Part shown: positions 25,008-37,908 of the stretch, one piece after another
How the letters are laid out: each line of letters starts with the position of its first letter
How positions within the stretch are numbered: position 1 is the stretch's first letter
Assembly (NCBI RefSeq): GCF_963675165.1
Contig: NC_087387.1
Coordinates: 309,001-373,000, forward strand
Direction: 5' to 3'
DNA length: 64,000 bases
From: Halichondria panicea
Lineage: Eukaryota > Porifera > Demospongiae > Suberitida > Halichondriidae
Notes under the pieces: model-generated
The model's input: only the letters and a program-made list of their open reading frames with translations
The model's database searches: none
Told to the model about the DNA's origin: nothing
Program-made: the position numbers and the translations under genes

Positions 25008-26450
25008 CTGGAACTTGCTGAGAAACTTTTCTGACTTTCCGAGAGCAGTGATTCAATAACGGGAACTCTGAATATATTCAGTGGTACTCAAATTTACAAT
25101 GTTGAGGTTACTTTAATCGACTGGAACTTGCTGAGCAACTTTTCTGACTTTCCGAGAGCTGTGGTTCGTTAACGGGAACCCTGAAAAACAATATATTCAG
25201 TGCTGGTCTAGACATGCATGCAGATATCAGCCAGTATGTTGATATATATACTCAAGTTTACAATTCTGAGGTTACTTTAATCGACTGGAACTTGCTGAGC
25301 AACTTTTCTGACTTTCCGAGAGCTGTGGTTCGTTAACGGGAGCCCTGAAAAATAACATATTCAGTGCTGGTCTATAGACATGCATGCAGATATCAGCCAG
25401 TATATTGATATATATACTCAAGTTTACAATTCTGAGGTTACTTTAATCGACTGGAACTTGCTGAGCAACTTTTCTGACTTTCCGAGAGCTGTGGTTCGTT
25501 AACAGGAACCCTGAAAAACAATATATTCAGTGCTGGTCTAGACATGCATGCATGCTAATATCAGCCAATATGACTCTTCTGAGGTTACTTTAATCGACTG
25601 GGAACTTAATTGCTGAGCAACTTTTCTGACTTTCCGAGAGCTGTGGTTCGTTAACAGGAACCCTGAAAAATAACATATTCAGTGCTGGTCTATAGACATG
25701 CATGTAGATATCAGCCAGTATTTTATATAATTATACTCAAGTTACAATTCTGAGGTTACTTTAATCGACTGGAACTTGCTGAGCAACTTTTTTCACTTTT
25801 CGAGAGCTGTGGTTCGTTAATGGGAACCCTGAAAAATAATATATTCAGCATGCAGATATCAGCCAGTATTTGATATAATTATACTCAAGTTTAAAATTCT
25901 GAGGTTACTTTAATCGATTGGAACTTGCTGAGCAAGAACTATAGCTGAGAAACTTTTCAGACTTTCCGAGAGCAGTGATTCGTAAACGGAAACCCTGAAA
26001 ATATGGTCAGTGCTGCATGGTCTTAGACAAGCAGGTATCAGCCAATACGTTGATATGCCCAATTAAGATTGAGGTTACTTTAATCGACTAGAAATTGCTG
26101 AGCAACTTTTCAGACTTTCCGAGAGCAGTGCTTCGTAAACGGAAACCCAGAAAATATATTTAGTGCTGGTTTTAGACCAGCAGGTATCAACCAATACGTT
26201 GATACACTCTTCTCGGGTTAATTTAATTGACTGGGAACATGCTGAGCAACTTTTCAGACTTTCCGAGAGCATGCAGTGCAGAACTTGACCCTGAAAATGT
26301 TCAGTGTTCTTAGACAAGCATGTATCAATTAATACCTATATAATTATATACCCAAGTTTACAATTCTGAGGTTACTTTAATTGACTAGAACTTGTTGACT
26401 TTCCGAGAGCAGTGATTCGTAAACAGAAACCCTGAACATTTGTTGAAACA
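25008..26450 (+). repeat. Left-arm tandem array (~10 units)
   Basis: Units of roughly 110-180 bp, each carrying ggaacttgctgagcaacttt, a gactttccgagag core, gttcgttaacgggaaccctg, cagtgctggtct and ctgaggttactttaatcgac. Units diverge more and shorten towards the right, from about 25900 onward. No ORF is conserved between units. Confidence 0.9.
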
Positions 26451-27225
26451 CCCCTTAATATAAGGTATATTCTATACCATGCAGGATCCAACACAGTAAT
26501 GATACACAAACGATCTTCATTATTATTATAGTCAAGTCCAGTTATGTATATATTATACTCTACAGCTATACAATAATTATAGATGTAGGTATGGATATTA
26601 AGCAGGATGATAATTAATTATCATGAGGTAGGCAGTGCATGATGATGCTGCAATACTAGAGATGAAAAAGATATGAGAGTGAGTGAGGAATGCTTAGAAT
26701 GTGCTGAATCAGAGGTATACAGGCATAATTATAGTTACAACATATTAAACTGTCGATGTGTACATGCAGTGTGTTAATTACGTAATGGTTATGCTACGTT
26801 TATAGTTTTAGTTTTGTGGTATCGTGCCAGGCCAGTTTCTTAAAATAATTGTCCCCATATTGGAAGGCATGCAAGCATATCCCTACCAACGATCGGAGCG
26901 CCCCAATGATAAAGGCTTACTATACCATACACATATACCGTGACAATCTGTCAGTGGGTGAAATTGAAACCCATTAACCAACCAGAAAGAAAAGCGCATG
27001 TGTTGCGTACAGAAGAAAAAGGATGCCATCAAAGGGAGATTAAAAAGAAATTCGAGCATTAGAGGTGCAAAAATAATTATATCAATAGTTCTTGACTCAA
27101 CCAGAAAATCAAATTAAAGGAAGATTTGAGAAAACCATGCTTTAATAATTACGTCCAGTGCATTCAAGCAATCCTTAGCATCAAGTTCTAATGAGCATGA
27201 TAGACTATCCTGTAGACATATAATT

Positions 27226-29934
27226 TAGGTACAATTGCAAGTGGATAATGTCTTGCGCATTGATGTCTTTTCGAGGTATCTCATTTTGCACAAAGCAACA
27301 AAGCAATCAGCAGTTGCGTCTCCAGATTTTTTCGCTGATTTTCGATTTTTGTTAATTTTGGATTTCTGGTTCGGCTTGAGTGTGAAAGATGTTCTGAGTT
27401 GTGTGTGTCACTATGACGCTGAAAGTGAAAATTATTCGAAGCAGTGCTATATAATTATACTGAGACATCTCAATCCCAGCTAGGGCAAGGTAACTGCATG
27501 TATAAATTGTTTTATGCTGTAATAATTAACACTGTGCATTCTCTATATAATTATAATTAGCTATAACTGCAATGCATGCATGTGACTGTTTAATTTAGAA
27601 ACCAATAGATTCTGTGAGGTATGAAATCAGTTGATTGTATCTGCATGTACACATTGATGGTGTCCTGCATGCATGCATGTGTCCAATGAGAATTATTTAT
27701 AGAAGAATGAAGTTTGCTAATGTCTTCGTTCTTGATGTAATCTGCTGAAGATATCATGATCAGGTCATTTATGCATATTATATGGGAACATGCAGTTAAA
27801 ACATTCCAGTAGTTTTAAGCATCTAAATAGTGTCATACAATTTGTCTCACTTTTTCAAAACTCAGCTAGTGTATTTAAATAATTATATAGGGCATACTCT
27901 TTCAAACTGGAAAAGCTCTGTTACCTGTACTATGTGCATGCATGTGAATGGCATTACACACTATTGGTGAACTGATACTTATATGAAATGGCTGAGTGCA
28001 TGTTATATATGTACCCATGGCTATAACTATGCCATGGTATTATGTGAGATACCGTATACGTATTGTGCTAGAAATAATATACGAGCATATAAAATTATGT
28101 ATTTTGGCCAATTTTAAGGCTCCTATATAAAACGTTATGTGACATTTATTTATGCCGTTTCGTCTAGTATAAATGCCACGATTTCAATGGGAATTGTTCC
28201 CTGCATGCAGGCCTCTAATTAATTGTGCGATGTAATAATTATCATAACCGCTCGTATTAGTTAGTATATATCTCGCATTAATATAGCACTACGTTAACGG
28301 CAAGAGCATAAATAATATAAGAAGAGAAGAGTGTCGAACTACCAATACCTCTATGCACAAAACTGTGCACAAAGTAACGTGATATCCTGTCAATTGCGCA
28401 AGCTTGCGCACACATTACGCAACGCACAGAATTTGTTAGCAGTGAGTAAAGAGTGGAAGTGAAGAGGATCAACCCGACTATTGTCTCTATTTATGATTTT
28501 TGTGAAAAGATAGTCTTCTATCAGTGTGCAGTGAGCAGCTCTGAACGTTGAACGCGAACGAATATATAGCTAGAATCAGATGTCATTGTACATGCACCCC
28601 TAAAAACGTCACGGTTAACATTTTCTAGGAGATTACTAGTAAGTTTACAGTATACTTCATCACATGCGCGAGTCATGTTACTTTGTGCACATTTTTGTAT
28701 AGAGGTATCGGTATAGTTTTTCTCTGCTGATATATATTATAGGCATACATAATTATACATATCATGCATGCATATAATTATACTAGACTTTGGAATGAAG
28801 AATTTGTTCGTGTATACAGATTCCCTTGTCTTCTTTGATTATTCAATTTAGAGGTGATGATATAAAAAGAAAGAAGGGCTTGTCAATTAGTTGAGACCGA
28901 CAGACAGGCATCACTAATATGATGCCGCTGAGTATAAAACACATAATTGTAATGGACAAACACATAACATTATAGACAGATTATTAACGCTATAGCTATA
29001 GTTCTGGTAAGTTCTTATGCATGCAGTTCACCATACATCTGTCACAAGGGCATAGGTATAGTGGATTTAGAGAACAGCTTTTTGGGGTTGCTGCTAGAGT
29101 TTGTGCTAGCTATAGGTGCATGTGTGTCATAATCAATTTTAGGATCATGCAGGGATTGGTTTTGTAATTGCAGTTCTTCTATAGTTTGCATAGCTTGATA
29201 GTAGTGTATATTTCCTTAATCCATGCAAGTTTTTAACATTATGTCTTATTCCTTGGTGAACCAGTTAAGGACGCTGTTGTGGCCGTTGCATGTCTGTATA
29301 TACAATAGCTGATGTTGTCTGTTTTTAGTTCTATATAAACAGGCAGTTTTAACATATTGGGAGGCTTAGGGAGATGATTGGGTGGAAGTAGCTACTGCTG
29401 AAGTTATATAGCTTGAATTGTAAAAAAAGTTACTTGTGGATCAAATAGGCGGCTTATAACTATATATAGTTGGCTGTGAGAGAGAATAAAACCAAGAAGT
29501 GGCGGTTGGAGTATAGTTATATACCTTAAGGTGACATATTTTCGCGTGTATTAATTTCTGCTATTTCTGCGAATGAGAGTAAAATCGCAAAAATTAGTAC
29601 TCGCAAATAATTGGCCGCTCTCTTGTTTAATGTATCCAGATCGACATTTCGCAAAAAATTATACCGCAAAATGTACAAAACTGTAAAAACGCAAACAAAT
29701 CTACCTGTGAAAATATGTCACCTTAAGGTAATAAGGATTGGTTGATCCACTATACCGGCCTCTCTGGTGTATCTGTTAAAATATATAAATCTAGAATATT
29801 GCCCTATATATGTGTGAGGGAGGCTATCAGTTGGATAATTAAGTTTCAATCACACAATTAACATTTAACAGCCCCATATTAAAGCCTGTCTGGTATGTAT
29901 ACGTTGTATATATATATATATTATTATCTTGCTT
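27226..29934. other. Loop of the giant inverted repeat
   Basis: 2.7 kb of AT-rich sequence between the arms. The longest open frames are 60-80 codons and resemble nothing known. The only recognisable feature is a TA-flanked MITE at 29524-29728. Confidence 0.6.
29524..29728. mobile_element. MITE, ccttaaggtgacatatttt family
   Basis: A 205-bp element with inverted ends (ccttaaggtgacatattttcgc and, at the other end, gaaaatatgtcaccttaagg). It is flanked by TA on both sides (29522-29523 and 29729-29730). No coding capacity. The TA flanks suggest a Tc1/mariner-type mobiliser. Confidence 0.85.
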
Positions 29935-31249
29935 TGTATGTCTACGGGATAGGGATAGTCCATGCATAATGCTCATTATATAAACTTGATGCTATAAAAG
30001 GATTGCTTGAATGCATTGGATGGTTTATTCTCAAATCTTCCTTTGATTTTCTGGTTGAGTCGAGAACTATTGATATAATTATTTTTGCACCTCATCTTTG
30101 CTAATGCCAGAACACTTCATGGAATCTCTTTCTTTGACAGACTTTTCGTCAATGGTTGAAACACCTGTGGCTTGGTGTATTTAATTATAATTATGGTGTA
30201 AAAAAATTATTGACATAATTATTCATTTTACATACTGACAGATTAATTGTCACGGTATGGTTACGGTACGGCCACGACAGTAGTAAGTCTTTTTTATTGG
30301 GGCTATCCAATCTTTGGTAGAGATATAATCATGCTTGCCTTCTGTAAGCAACATAAATTATACTGTGTGTCAGGAAGTGCTTGGATGCACCAGAATCACC
30401 TGCATTACAGCTATATATAGGACATATAATTATATATCTAGAGACGATGGTGTACAATCTACAAGCTTAACTATAACGATTATTATCTACTTGCAATATA
30501 GTTTATGTTGTAACTATATACGCCTGCATGTATTTATCCAGTGAGAGTTTTCCTCACTCTCTCTCATAACTGTCTTTCAATCGCAGCATCACATCACTGC
30601 CTATATACTTCATTGTCACTGCATGCTCGTCCATATACCTATTGTATATATAGGACTGGTGTAGACTACGTATATATACACTGCCAGGACTTGACTATAA
30701 TGAGGATTGTTTGTGTATATACTGTGTTGCATGGATCCTGGTATAGAATTTAGTCTACACCCATGACACACACTATATATATTATATCAAAATAATTATC
30801 AAGACAATACACAGTATACTATACATCTATTCAAGCAAAATCTATAGTAATTAGCTGCTGACAACACACTATATATAGATGCATGCATGGTCATGCAACA
30901 AACCAGGTACACACCAGTCTATCAGCCCAGCAAAATAAAATTATAATTATAGTATAGAGTCTATGTATAGTCCGTACACTTTGATTCAATCTCTATAGTC
31001 AGAACTCAATACAGTTTCTCATGATTGAATCTTCTGTCACGAACTTACTCAAAAGGCTATCTTTGCACTGAGCCGTGAATAATAATCTTGCATCTAGTGA
31101 AATTGTAATTACCATTTGAATTACTGCCCATGGAACGTCAAGAGTCGTTCTAGTTGAGTAAAGTAACAATAACTGAAGGTATGGATGGACTGACTGCCTG
31201 CATTGCTTGTCCGAGAAATGCTTTTTATGAATTACAGTTGAATCACTAC

Positions 31250-34200
31250 ACATGGAAAGTCTGAAAAGTTGCTCCAGGAAGTTCCATGCAGTCGATTAAA
31301 GTATAGCCTCAGAATTGTAAACCTAGGTATTATCAACATAATTATTGGCTGATACCTGCTTGTCTATAAGACCAGCACTGAATATATTTTCTGGGTTTCC
31401 GTTTACGAATCACTGCTCTCGGAAAGTCAGAAAAGTTGCTCAGCAAGTTCCCAGTCAATTAAAAGTAACCTCAGAAGAGTGTATCAACGTATTGGCTGCT
31501 ACCTGCTTGTCTAAGACCAGCACTAAATATATTTTCTGGGTTTCCGTTTACGAAGCACAGCTCTCGGAAAGTCAGAAAAGTTGCTTAGCAAGTTCCAGTC
31601 GATTAAAGTAACCTCAGAATTGTAAACTTGAGAATATATCACCATACTGGCTGATATCTACATGCATGTCTAGACAAGCACTGAATATGTTATTTTTCTG
31701 GATTCACGTTAACGAACCACAACTCTCGGAGAGTCAGAAAAGTTGCTTAGCAAGTTTACAATTCTGAGGTTACTTTAATCGACTGGAACTTGAGTATATA
31801 TCAACATACTGGCTGATATCTGCATGCATGTCTATAGACCAGCACTGAATATGTTATTTTTCTGGATTCACGTTAACAAACCACTGCTCTCAGAAAGTCA
31901 GAAAAGTTGCTTAGCAAGTTCCAGTCGATTAAAGTAACCTCAGAATTGTAAACTTGAGTATATATCACCATACTGGCTGATATCTGCATGCATGTCTATA
32001 GACCAGCACTGAATATGTTATTTTTCTGGATTCCCGTTAACGAACCACTGCTCTCGGAAAGTCAGAAAAGTTGCTTAGCAAGTTCCAGTCGATTAAAGTA
32101 ACCTCAGAATTGTAAACTTGAGTATATATCACCATACACTGGCTGATATCTGCATGCATGTCTATAGACCAGCACTGAATATGTTATTTTTCTGGATTCC
32201 CGTTAACGAACCACTGCTCTCGGAAAGTCAGAAAAGTTGCTTAGCAAGTTCCAGTCGATTAAAGTAACCTCAGAATTGTAAACTTGAGTATAATTATATC
32301 AACATACTGGCTGATATCTGCATGCATGTCTAGACCAGCACTGAATATGTTATTTTTCTGGATTCCCGTTAACGAACCACTGCTCTCGGAAAGTCAGAAA
32401 AGTTGCTTAGCAAGTACCAGTCGATTAAAGTAACCTCAGAATTGTAAACTTGAGTATATATCAACATACTGGCTGATATCTGCATGCATGTCTATAGACC
32501 AGCACTGAATATTTTATTTTTCTGGATTCCCGTTAACGAACCACTGCTCTCGGAAAGTCAGAAAAGTTGCTTAGCAAGTTCCAGTCGATTAAAGTAACCT
32601 CAGAATTGTAAACTTGAGTATATATCAACATACTGGCTGATATCTGCATGCATGTCTAGACCAGCACTGAATATGTTATTTTTCTGGATTCCCGTTAACG
32701 AACCACTGCTCTCGGAAAGTCAGAAAAGTTGCTTAGCAAGTTCCAGTCGATTAAAGTAACCTCAGAATTGTAAACTTGAGTATATATCAACATACTGGCT
32801 GATATCTGCATGCATGTCTATAGACCAGCACTGCATGAATATGTTATTTTTCTGGATTTCCGTTAACGAACCACTGCTCTCGGAAAGTTAGAAAAGTTGC
32901 TTAGCAAGTTCCAGTCGATTAAAGTAACCTCAGAATTGTAAACTTGAGTATAATTATATCAACATACTGGCTGATATCTGCATGCATGTCTAGACCAGCA
33001 CTGAATATGTTATTTTTCTGGATTCCCGTTAACGAACCACTGCTCTCGGAAAGTCAGAAAAGTTGCTTAGCAAGTACCAGTCGATTAAAGTAACCTCAGA
33101 ATTGTAAACTTGAGTATATATCAACATACTGGCTGATATCTGCATGCATGTCTATAGACCAGCACTGCATGAATATGTTATTTTTCTGGATTTCCGTTAA
33201 CGAACCACTGCTCTCGGAAAGTTAGAAAAGTTGCTTAGCAAGTTCCAGTCGATTAAAGTAACCTCAGAATTGTAAACTTGAGTATAATTATATCAACATA
33301 CTGGCTGATATCTGCATGCATGTCTAGACCAGCACTGAATATGTTATTTTTCTGGATTCCCGTTAACGAACCACTGCTCTCGGAAAGTCAGAAAAGTTGC
33401 TTAGCAAGTACCAGTCGATTAAAGTAACCTCAGAATTGTAAACTTGAGTATATATCAACATACTGGCTGATATCTGCATGCATGTCTAGACAAGCACTGA
33501 ATATGTTATTTTTCTGGATTCCCGTTAACGAACCACTGCTCTCGGAAAGTCAGAAAAGTTGCTTAGCAAGTTCCAGTCGATTAAAGTAGCCTCAGAATTG
33601 TAAACTTGAGTATTAAACATACTGGCTGATATCTGCATGCATGTCTATAGACCAGCACTGAATATGTTATTTTTCTGGATTCCCGTTAACGAACCACTGC
33701 TCTCGGAAAGTCAGAAAAGTTGCTTAGCAAGTTCCAGTCGCTTAAAGTAACCTCAGAAATTGTAAACTTGAGTATATATCAACATACTGGCTGATATCTG
33801 CATGCATGTCTATGGACCAGCACTGAATATGTTATTTTTCTGGATTCCCGTTAACGAACCACTGCTCTCGGAAAGTCAGAAAAGTTGCTTAGCAAGTTCC
33901 AGTCGCTTAAAGTAACCCCAGAATTGTAAACTTGAGTATATATATCAACGTATTGGCTGATATCTGCATGCATGTCTAGACCAGCACTGAATATATTATT
34001 TTTCAGGGTTCCCGTTAACGAACCACTGCTCTCGGAAAGTCAGAAAAGTTGCTCAGCAAGTTCCAGTCGATTCAAATAACCTCAGAAGAGTATATATTAA
34101 CATAATTATACTAGCTGATATCTGTATGCATGTCTATAGACCAGCACTGAATGTATTATTTTTCAGGGTTCCCGTTAACGAACCACTGCTCTCGGAAAGT

Positions 34201-34400
34201 CAGAAAAGTTGCTCAGCAAGTTCCAGTCGATTCAAATAACCTCAGAAGAGTATATATTAACATAATTATACTAGCTGATATCTGTATGCATGTCTATAGA
34301 CCAGCACTGAATATATTATTTTTCAGGGTTCTCGTTAACGAACCACTGTTCTCGGAAAGTCAGAAAAGTTGCTCAGCAAGTTCCAGTTGATTAAAGTAAC
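31250..34400 (-). repeat. Right-arm tandem array (~19 units)
   Basis: Inverse-oriented units of about 165 bp with the core ctctcggaaagtcagaaaag, then ttgcttagcaagttccagtc, gattaaagtaacctcagaat and ggctgatatctgcatgcatg. Central units are almost identical, indicating recent amplification or homogenisation. The ends of the array are more diverged. Confidence 0.92.
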
Positions 34401-34961
34401 TTGAGTATATCAACATAACTTATTGGCTGATATACTTAATTGCTTGTATATAGACCAGGATTGAACATAATTATTCCAGTTCCCGTTCTATAATCATGGC
34501 TCTCAGAAAGTCAGAAAAGTGGCTCGGGGTGTTTCAGTATATAGAGCCAAATAACCTCTGGACAATAAATTGGGGAGTATAAGTAGGAGTTAGGTGACTG
34601 GCTGAATTAAAAATGATAATGTTAAATTCATACTAAATTTAGCTCAGTGTACAGACATAATTAATTCAGTCATTGTGCATGTAGCTAGCTAGAGTCTACT
34701 GCAGACATGTGCAAGTAGCTAGCTATTATATCAAGTCTATACTGCAGACAATGGAGAGTCTACTTAAAACTAGGCTGGCCAGCTTTCTACTTACTTACAT
34801 AGACTAGTAGAGTGATCAGGCAAGAAGATATCTCATTACATCTGTGCAAAGTCAAGGGTTAACCTTGGAATGCATTGCCCTGCTACGCCCACTCATTTAC
34901 CTTTCACTTCCGCCTTTTCCGATTTCTGGCTTTCTGGTCCTACATGCGCATGCATGAGCTT

Positions 34962-35008
34962 AGCCTCGATTCTAGGCCGCCTTGTTCAAGCGGCCTGAAA
35001 TCGAGGCT
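34962..35008. repeat. AATCGAGGCT hairpin, right copy
   Basis: agcctcgatt and aatcgaggct form the outer stem. A second stem, aggccgc/gcggcct, lies inside it. It abuts the right end of the giant inverted repeat. Confidence 0.8.
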
Positions 35009-35081
35009 AGCATGAGCTTTGCTATAAATACACACAACACTTTTCCACGGGAACAGCTAGCTAGCTGACAGTATAGCTCTT

Positions 35082-35606
35082 ACTGGTTTGTTTATTAGTT
35101 TTCAGAGGCTAGATTCCTTACTGAAATGTAAGTGGTTGAGTAGCCTTGCCACTACGACCCACTGAAATTAGGCCATTGACGTCATAAAATATCGACGTTT
35201 CTCTTCTAAGTATCAAAATTATTGATAGAGGGTAAACTGCATGTGCACAAGTTTTAGTTAGTAGTATTATAGACACGACTATTTTGCTTGTTCAGATGTT
35301 ACTATAGACTCAGCAATAATTCCCAAAATTAATATTATTATTACGGTTCAATAGCTGGGTACATCCTACATCCTGCTGATCCATAACCTGTTGACTATTG
35401 ATATTTAGCAGTTGAATGGCCTCAGTTTTGCTTTGACTAGACTGAACTCTGGGAACTGTGTATGACTTAATTTCACACTTACACAGTTTAGCTTTCTTTC
35501 CTGTAAAGTCAGCCCTTGTTCTATATGGCTGTGCATAACAAGGGATTCATTGCTGTATTTAAAAGGTTCAAAACTCTAGGTATCAAACAATTTCAAGCGA
35601 GTCGTC
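35082..35606 (+). promoter_or_regulatory. Conserved upstream block of A1
   Basis: Nearly the same sequence precedes all three A genes (also from 40728 and 47942). It contains a perfect CRE-type palindrome TGACGTCA at 35177-35184 and a TATA-like tatttaaa at 35556-35563, about 45 bp before the ATG. Conservation in three copies may reflect recent duplication rather than selection. Confidence 0.6.
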
Positions 35607-37908
35607 ATGACACCCACACTCTCTTTGCTCGCATTATGCAGTTCTGTGCTGCTCGTTCAAGCTCAATTCAACTGTCCGGACATTTCCGAAGTCTGTGACA
35701 GTAATCCCTGTACAAACGGTGCTCGCTGTCCAAGATTCCTCAATTCTGAATGCAGAGTGAACACTTGTGATGGAATATGCTCACCAATTTTCTTCTTTCG
35801 AGGACGCAATGTCACAAGTCGATGCGAAACGCTCCGAACATGTGTGTCGAGAAGATGTCCTCCTCGTAGGTCGCAGTGTGTTGATGAGGTAGTGGAGTCT
35901 TGCAACAGGAGAGGCCGGTGCAGACAGAGGCTTGAAGGAAGATGTATAGTACCTCCCACAACACAGCAACCCAATAGTAAGTCCATGCATGCATACTGCA
36001 CTGTATTGCATGATGCAGGCCCAACACACCACCCCCTACCATAAATAATTTGTTACGACACTTTAATTGTATATATAACCTTATGGGATTAATCAGTGCA
36101 TTAATTCACTTCTCCCTGCAGCAGTCTCAACTTCAGCCACTCCCCTACCAACTGACAGCACCCCCTTCACTACGTCACCAACAGGGAATCCATTTACTAC
36201 CAACCCTTCACCGACTACACCGACTAATTCTTCTTTATGTACCCAAGACTGTTCCAGTTTGGGTCTGCAGTGTGTTCCAATTTCGTCTACTGTAAATGGC
36301 GTAACTATAGTAACTGGGACATGTTTGTCACCGATTGGACGCAATTGTGAAGACATTGATTGAGCTGATAATCAAGAGTGTAGTATACAATCGTTTCCTG
36401 AGAGAAATATAACATTTTCACAATGTACTCCTTCTGATAATTCCACACAAATGATGACTATGTTCTCATGTGCAACAACACAATGCCCTGAGGGAACTGT
36501 GTGCATTGATTTACGTTCTGGAGACATGCAAGTAACGGGGATATGTTTAGCAACAAACTGTGCGAACACTAACTCTTGTCAGTCGGGTGATGTCTGCACA
36601 TTAGTTCCAGATGAATTTAGATTGGACAATATCAGTTCTGTCTGCGTTCCAGGTTCTGTTCAGTTCCAGCTTGGAACCGAGACGTGTGAGCAAAGTGATC
36701 GTGTATGTCCAAGTCGTACGATTTGTCAAGAAGTATTTCTTGATGACCTTCCTGGTACCATTTGTGTGCTTAGTCAACCTCCTGCGGATTGCAGTCAAGT
36801 TAACTGCAGAGAAGATGAAGAGTGCTTAGTAGTAACGTCTTTTGCTTCACGCTCTTCAGTTAGCTGTCTTCCGAATAACACTTTCCCTCTCCTCTTACAA
36901 ATTTTGGAATTCCTTGGTATAGTGGAAAGTTCAACAGCAACTCCTACTTCAGTTACCTCAACAGAATTACTTACAACCCTCTCCGGCACTCTTGTTCCAC
37001 CAACACCCTCGTCAAATACGAGTTGTCCCTTCACTTGCTCGTTTGGAACAACTTGTGAGTTTTTAAATGGATTCCCAACCTGTGTACAACCAACAACATG
37101 CACAGACGATTTTACTGCATTCTGTATGCAAACCGGTTCTGTCTGTCGAGAATCCAATGGCACATCACGATGTGTTTCTCCAAGCAGTTGTGAAGAACTA
37201 GCGACTGTGTCACCATGCCCTAATGGATCGCAATGTGTTGTAATACCTCCGTTTGTATTTCCAGGCCTTAATGATACCACAGCAACCTGCTTGCCTCTGA
37301 TTGGTCGTAGCTGTGAAGAGATAACTTGTAGTGAAAATGAAGTGTGCTTAGTGACAGAGCTAGCAGAGAGGGAATTGACAGCTGCTCAATGTGAACTATC
37401 CCGAAATGTAATCTCTCTTATACCTGAGACGTGTGCTACTCTGCAATGCAACGAGGGAAGCGTGTGTGTCGATCTACAGATAAATGGATTCCCTGTGACA
37501 GGTGCATGCCTAGAAACAAACTGTGGAAACAGTGGAAATAACACGGAATGTGATGGTGGTAGTAGGTGCATCGAGGTGCCTTCCGAATTTGAAATACCGG
37601 CAGAATCGTTGTGTGTTTCTTTTAATGTGGATCCTCAGCTTGGAACTCAGACATGTGCTGAAAATGGACGAGTCTGCGAGTCGTTCCAAGTTTGCAACGA
37701 GGCATTCATTAATGGTAGTATAATTGGTACGGCTTGTAGCCAGTTTTCAAGTATCATTGCTTCAACTTGCCAAGCCTCCATGTGTGAAGATGGTGAAGAA
37801 TGTATACTTACAACAGTTGAGGGCTTTGGGACAGTGCAGAATTGTTTATCTACCGAAGCTGCTGATACATCAGCAATGTTTTTTGAGTTTATTTTCGCAA
37901 ACATTTAA
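35607..37908 (+). pseudogene. A1: secreted Cys-rich protein gene with an in-frame TGA
   Basis: Exon 1 (35607-35976) encodes a signal peptide (MTPTLSLLALCSSVLLVQAQ) and a Cys/Arg-rich domain. Exon 2 (36122-37908) encodes two Cys-rich modules joined by Pro/Thr/Ser linkers. I do not recognise the family; the modules repeat patterns such as CATTQCPEGTVCIDL and TGxCL-TNC. The frame is open except for a TGA at 36361-36363, where A2 and A3 have the Cys codon TGC (DCPDNQE, DCADNQE). Translation would stop after 203 residues; otherwise it would run 718 codons. It lacks the middle exon present in A2 and A3. It faces B1 convergently. A recent nonsense mutation is most likely; recoding or an assembly error is possible. 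Confidence 0.6.
36361..36363 (+). other. In-frame TGA at a conserved Cys codon of A1
   Basis: The sequence reads gacattgat TGA gctgataatc. A2 has tgc cctgataatc and A3 has tgc gctgataatc in the same place. The frame is then open for a further 514 codons. Confidence 0.9.

Larger units (their letters stand above)
24473..34950. mobile_element. Giant foldback-like inverted-repeat element (~10.5 kb)
   Basis: The left flank (gcgcatgtaggaccagaaag..., with tgggcgtagcagggcaatgc) recurs as reverse complement at 34850-34950, and the match continues inward for kilobases. Both arms contain inversely oriented tandem arrays and matching inner segments. For example, the segment near 26870-27220 matches 29935-30340 in reverse. 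The arms differ in length because the right array has about twice as many units. The loop is about 27226-29934. No transposase or other protein is recognisable. Known foldback elements (Drosophila FB, sea urchin TU) share the plan of long inverted arms of tandem subrepeats around a loop; assignment to that class is inference. Confidence 0.75.

Noticed and set aside
25008-34400. CRISPR-like array
   Set aside because: Units are ~165 bp and similar over their whole length, with no repeat/spacer pattern, in a eukaryotic genome.
24473-34950. Polinton or other protein-coding giant DNA transposon
   Set aside because: No open frame over about 90 codons in the interval and no integrase, polymerase or capsid similarity visible.
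36795-37280. Minus-strand open frames of 80-160 codons across the A genes
   Set aside because: Antisense shadows repeated identically in each A copy; no start context or domain.
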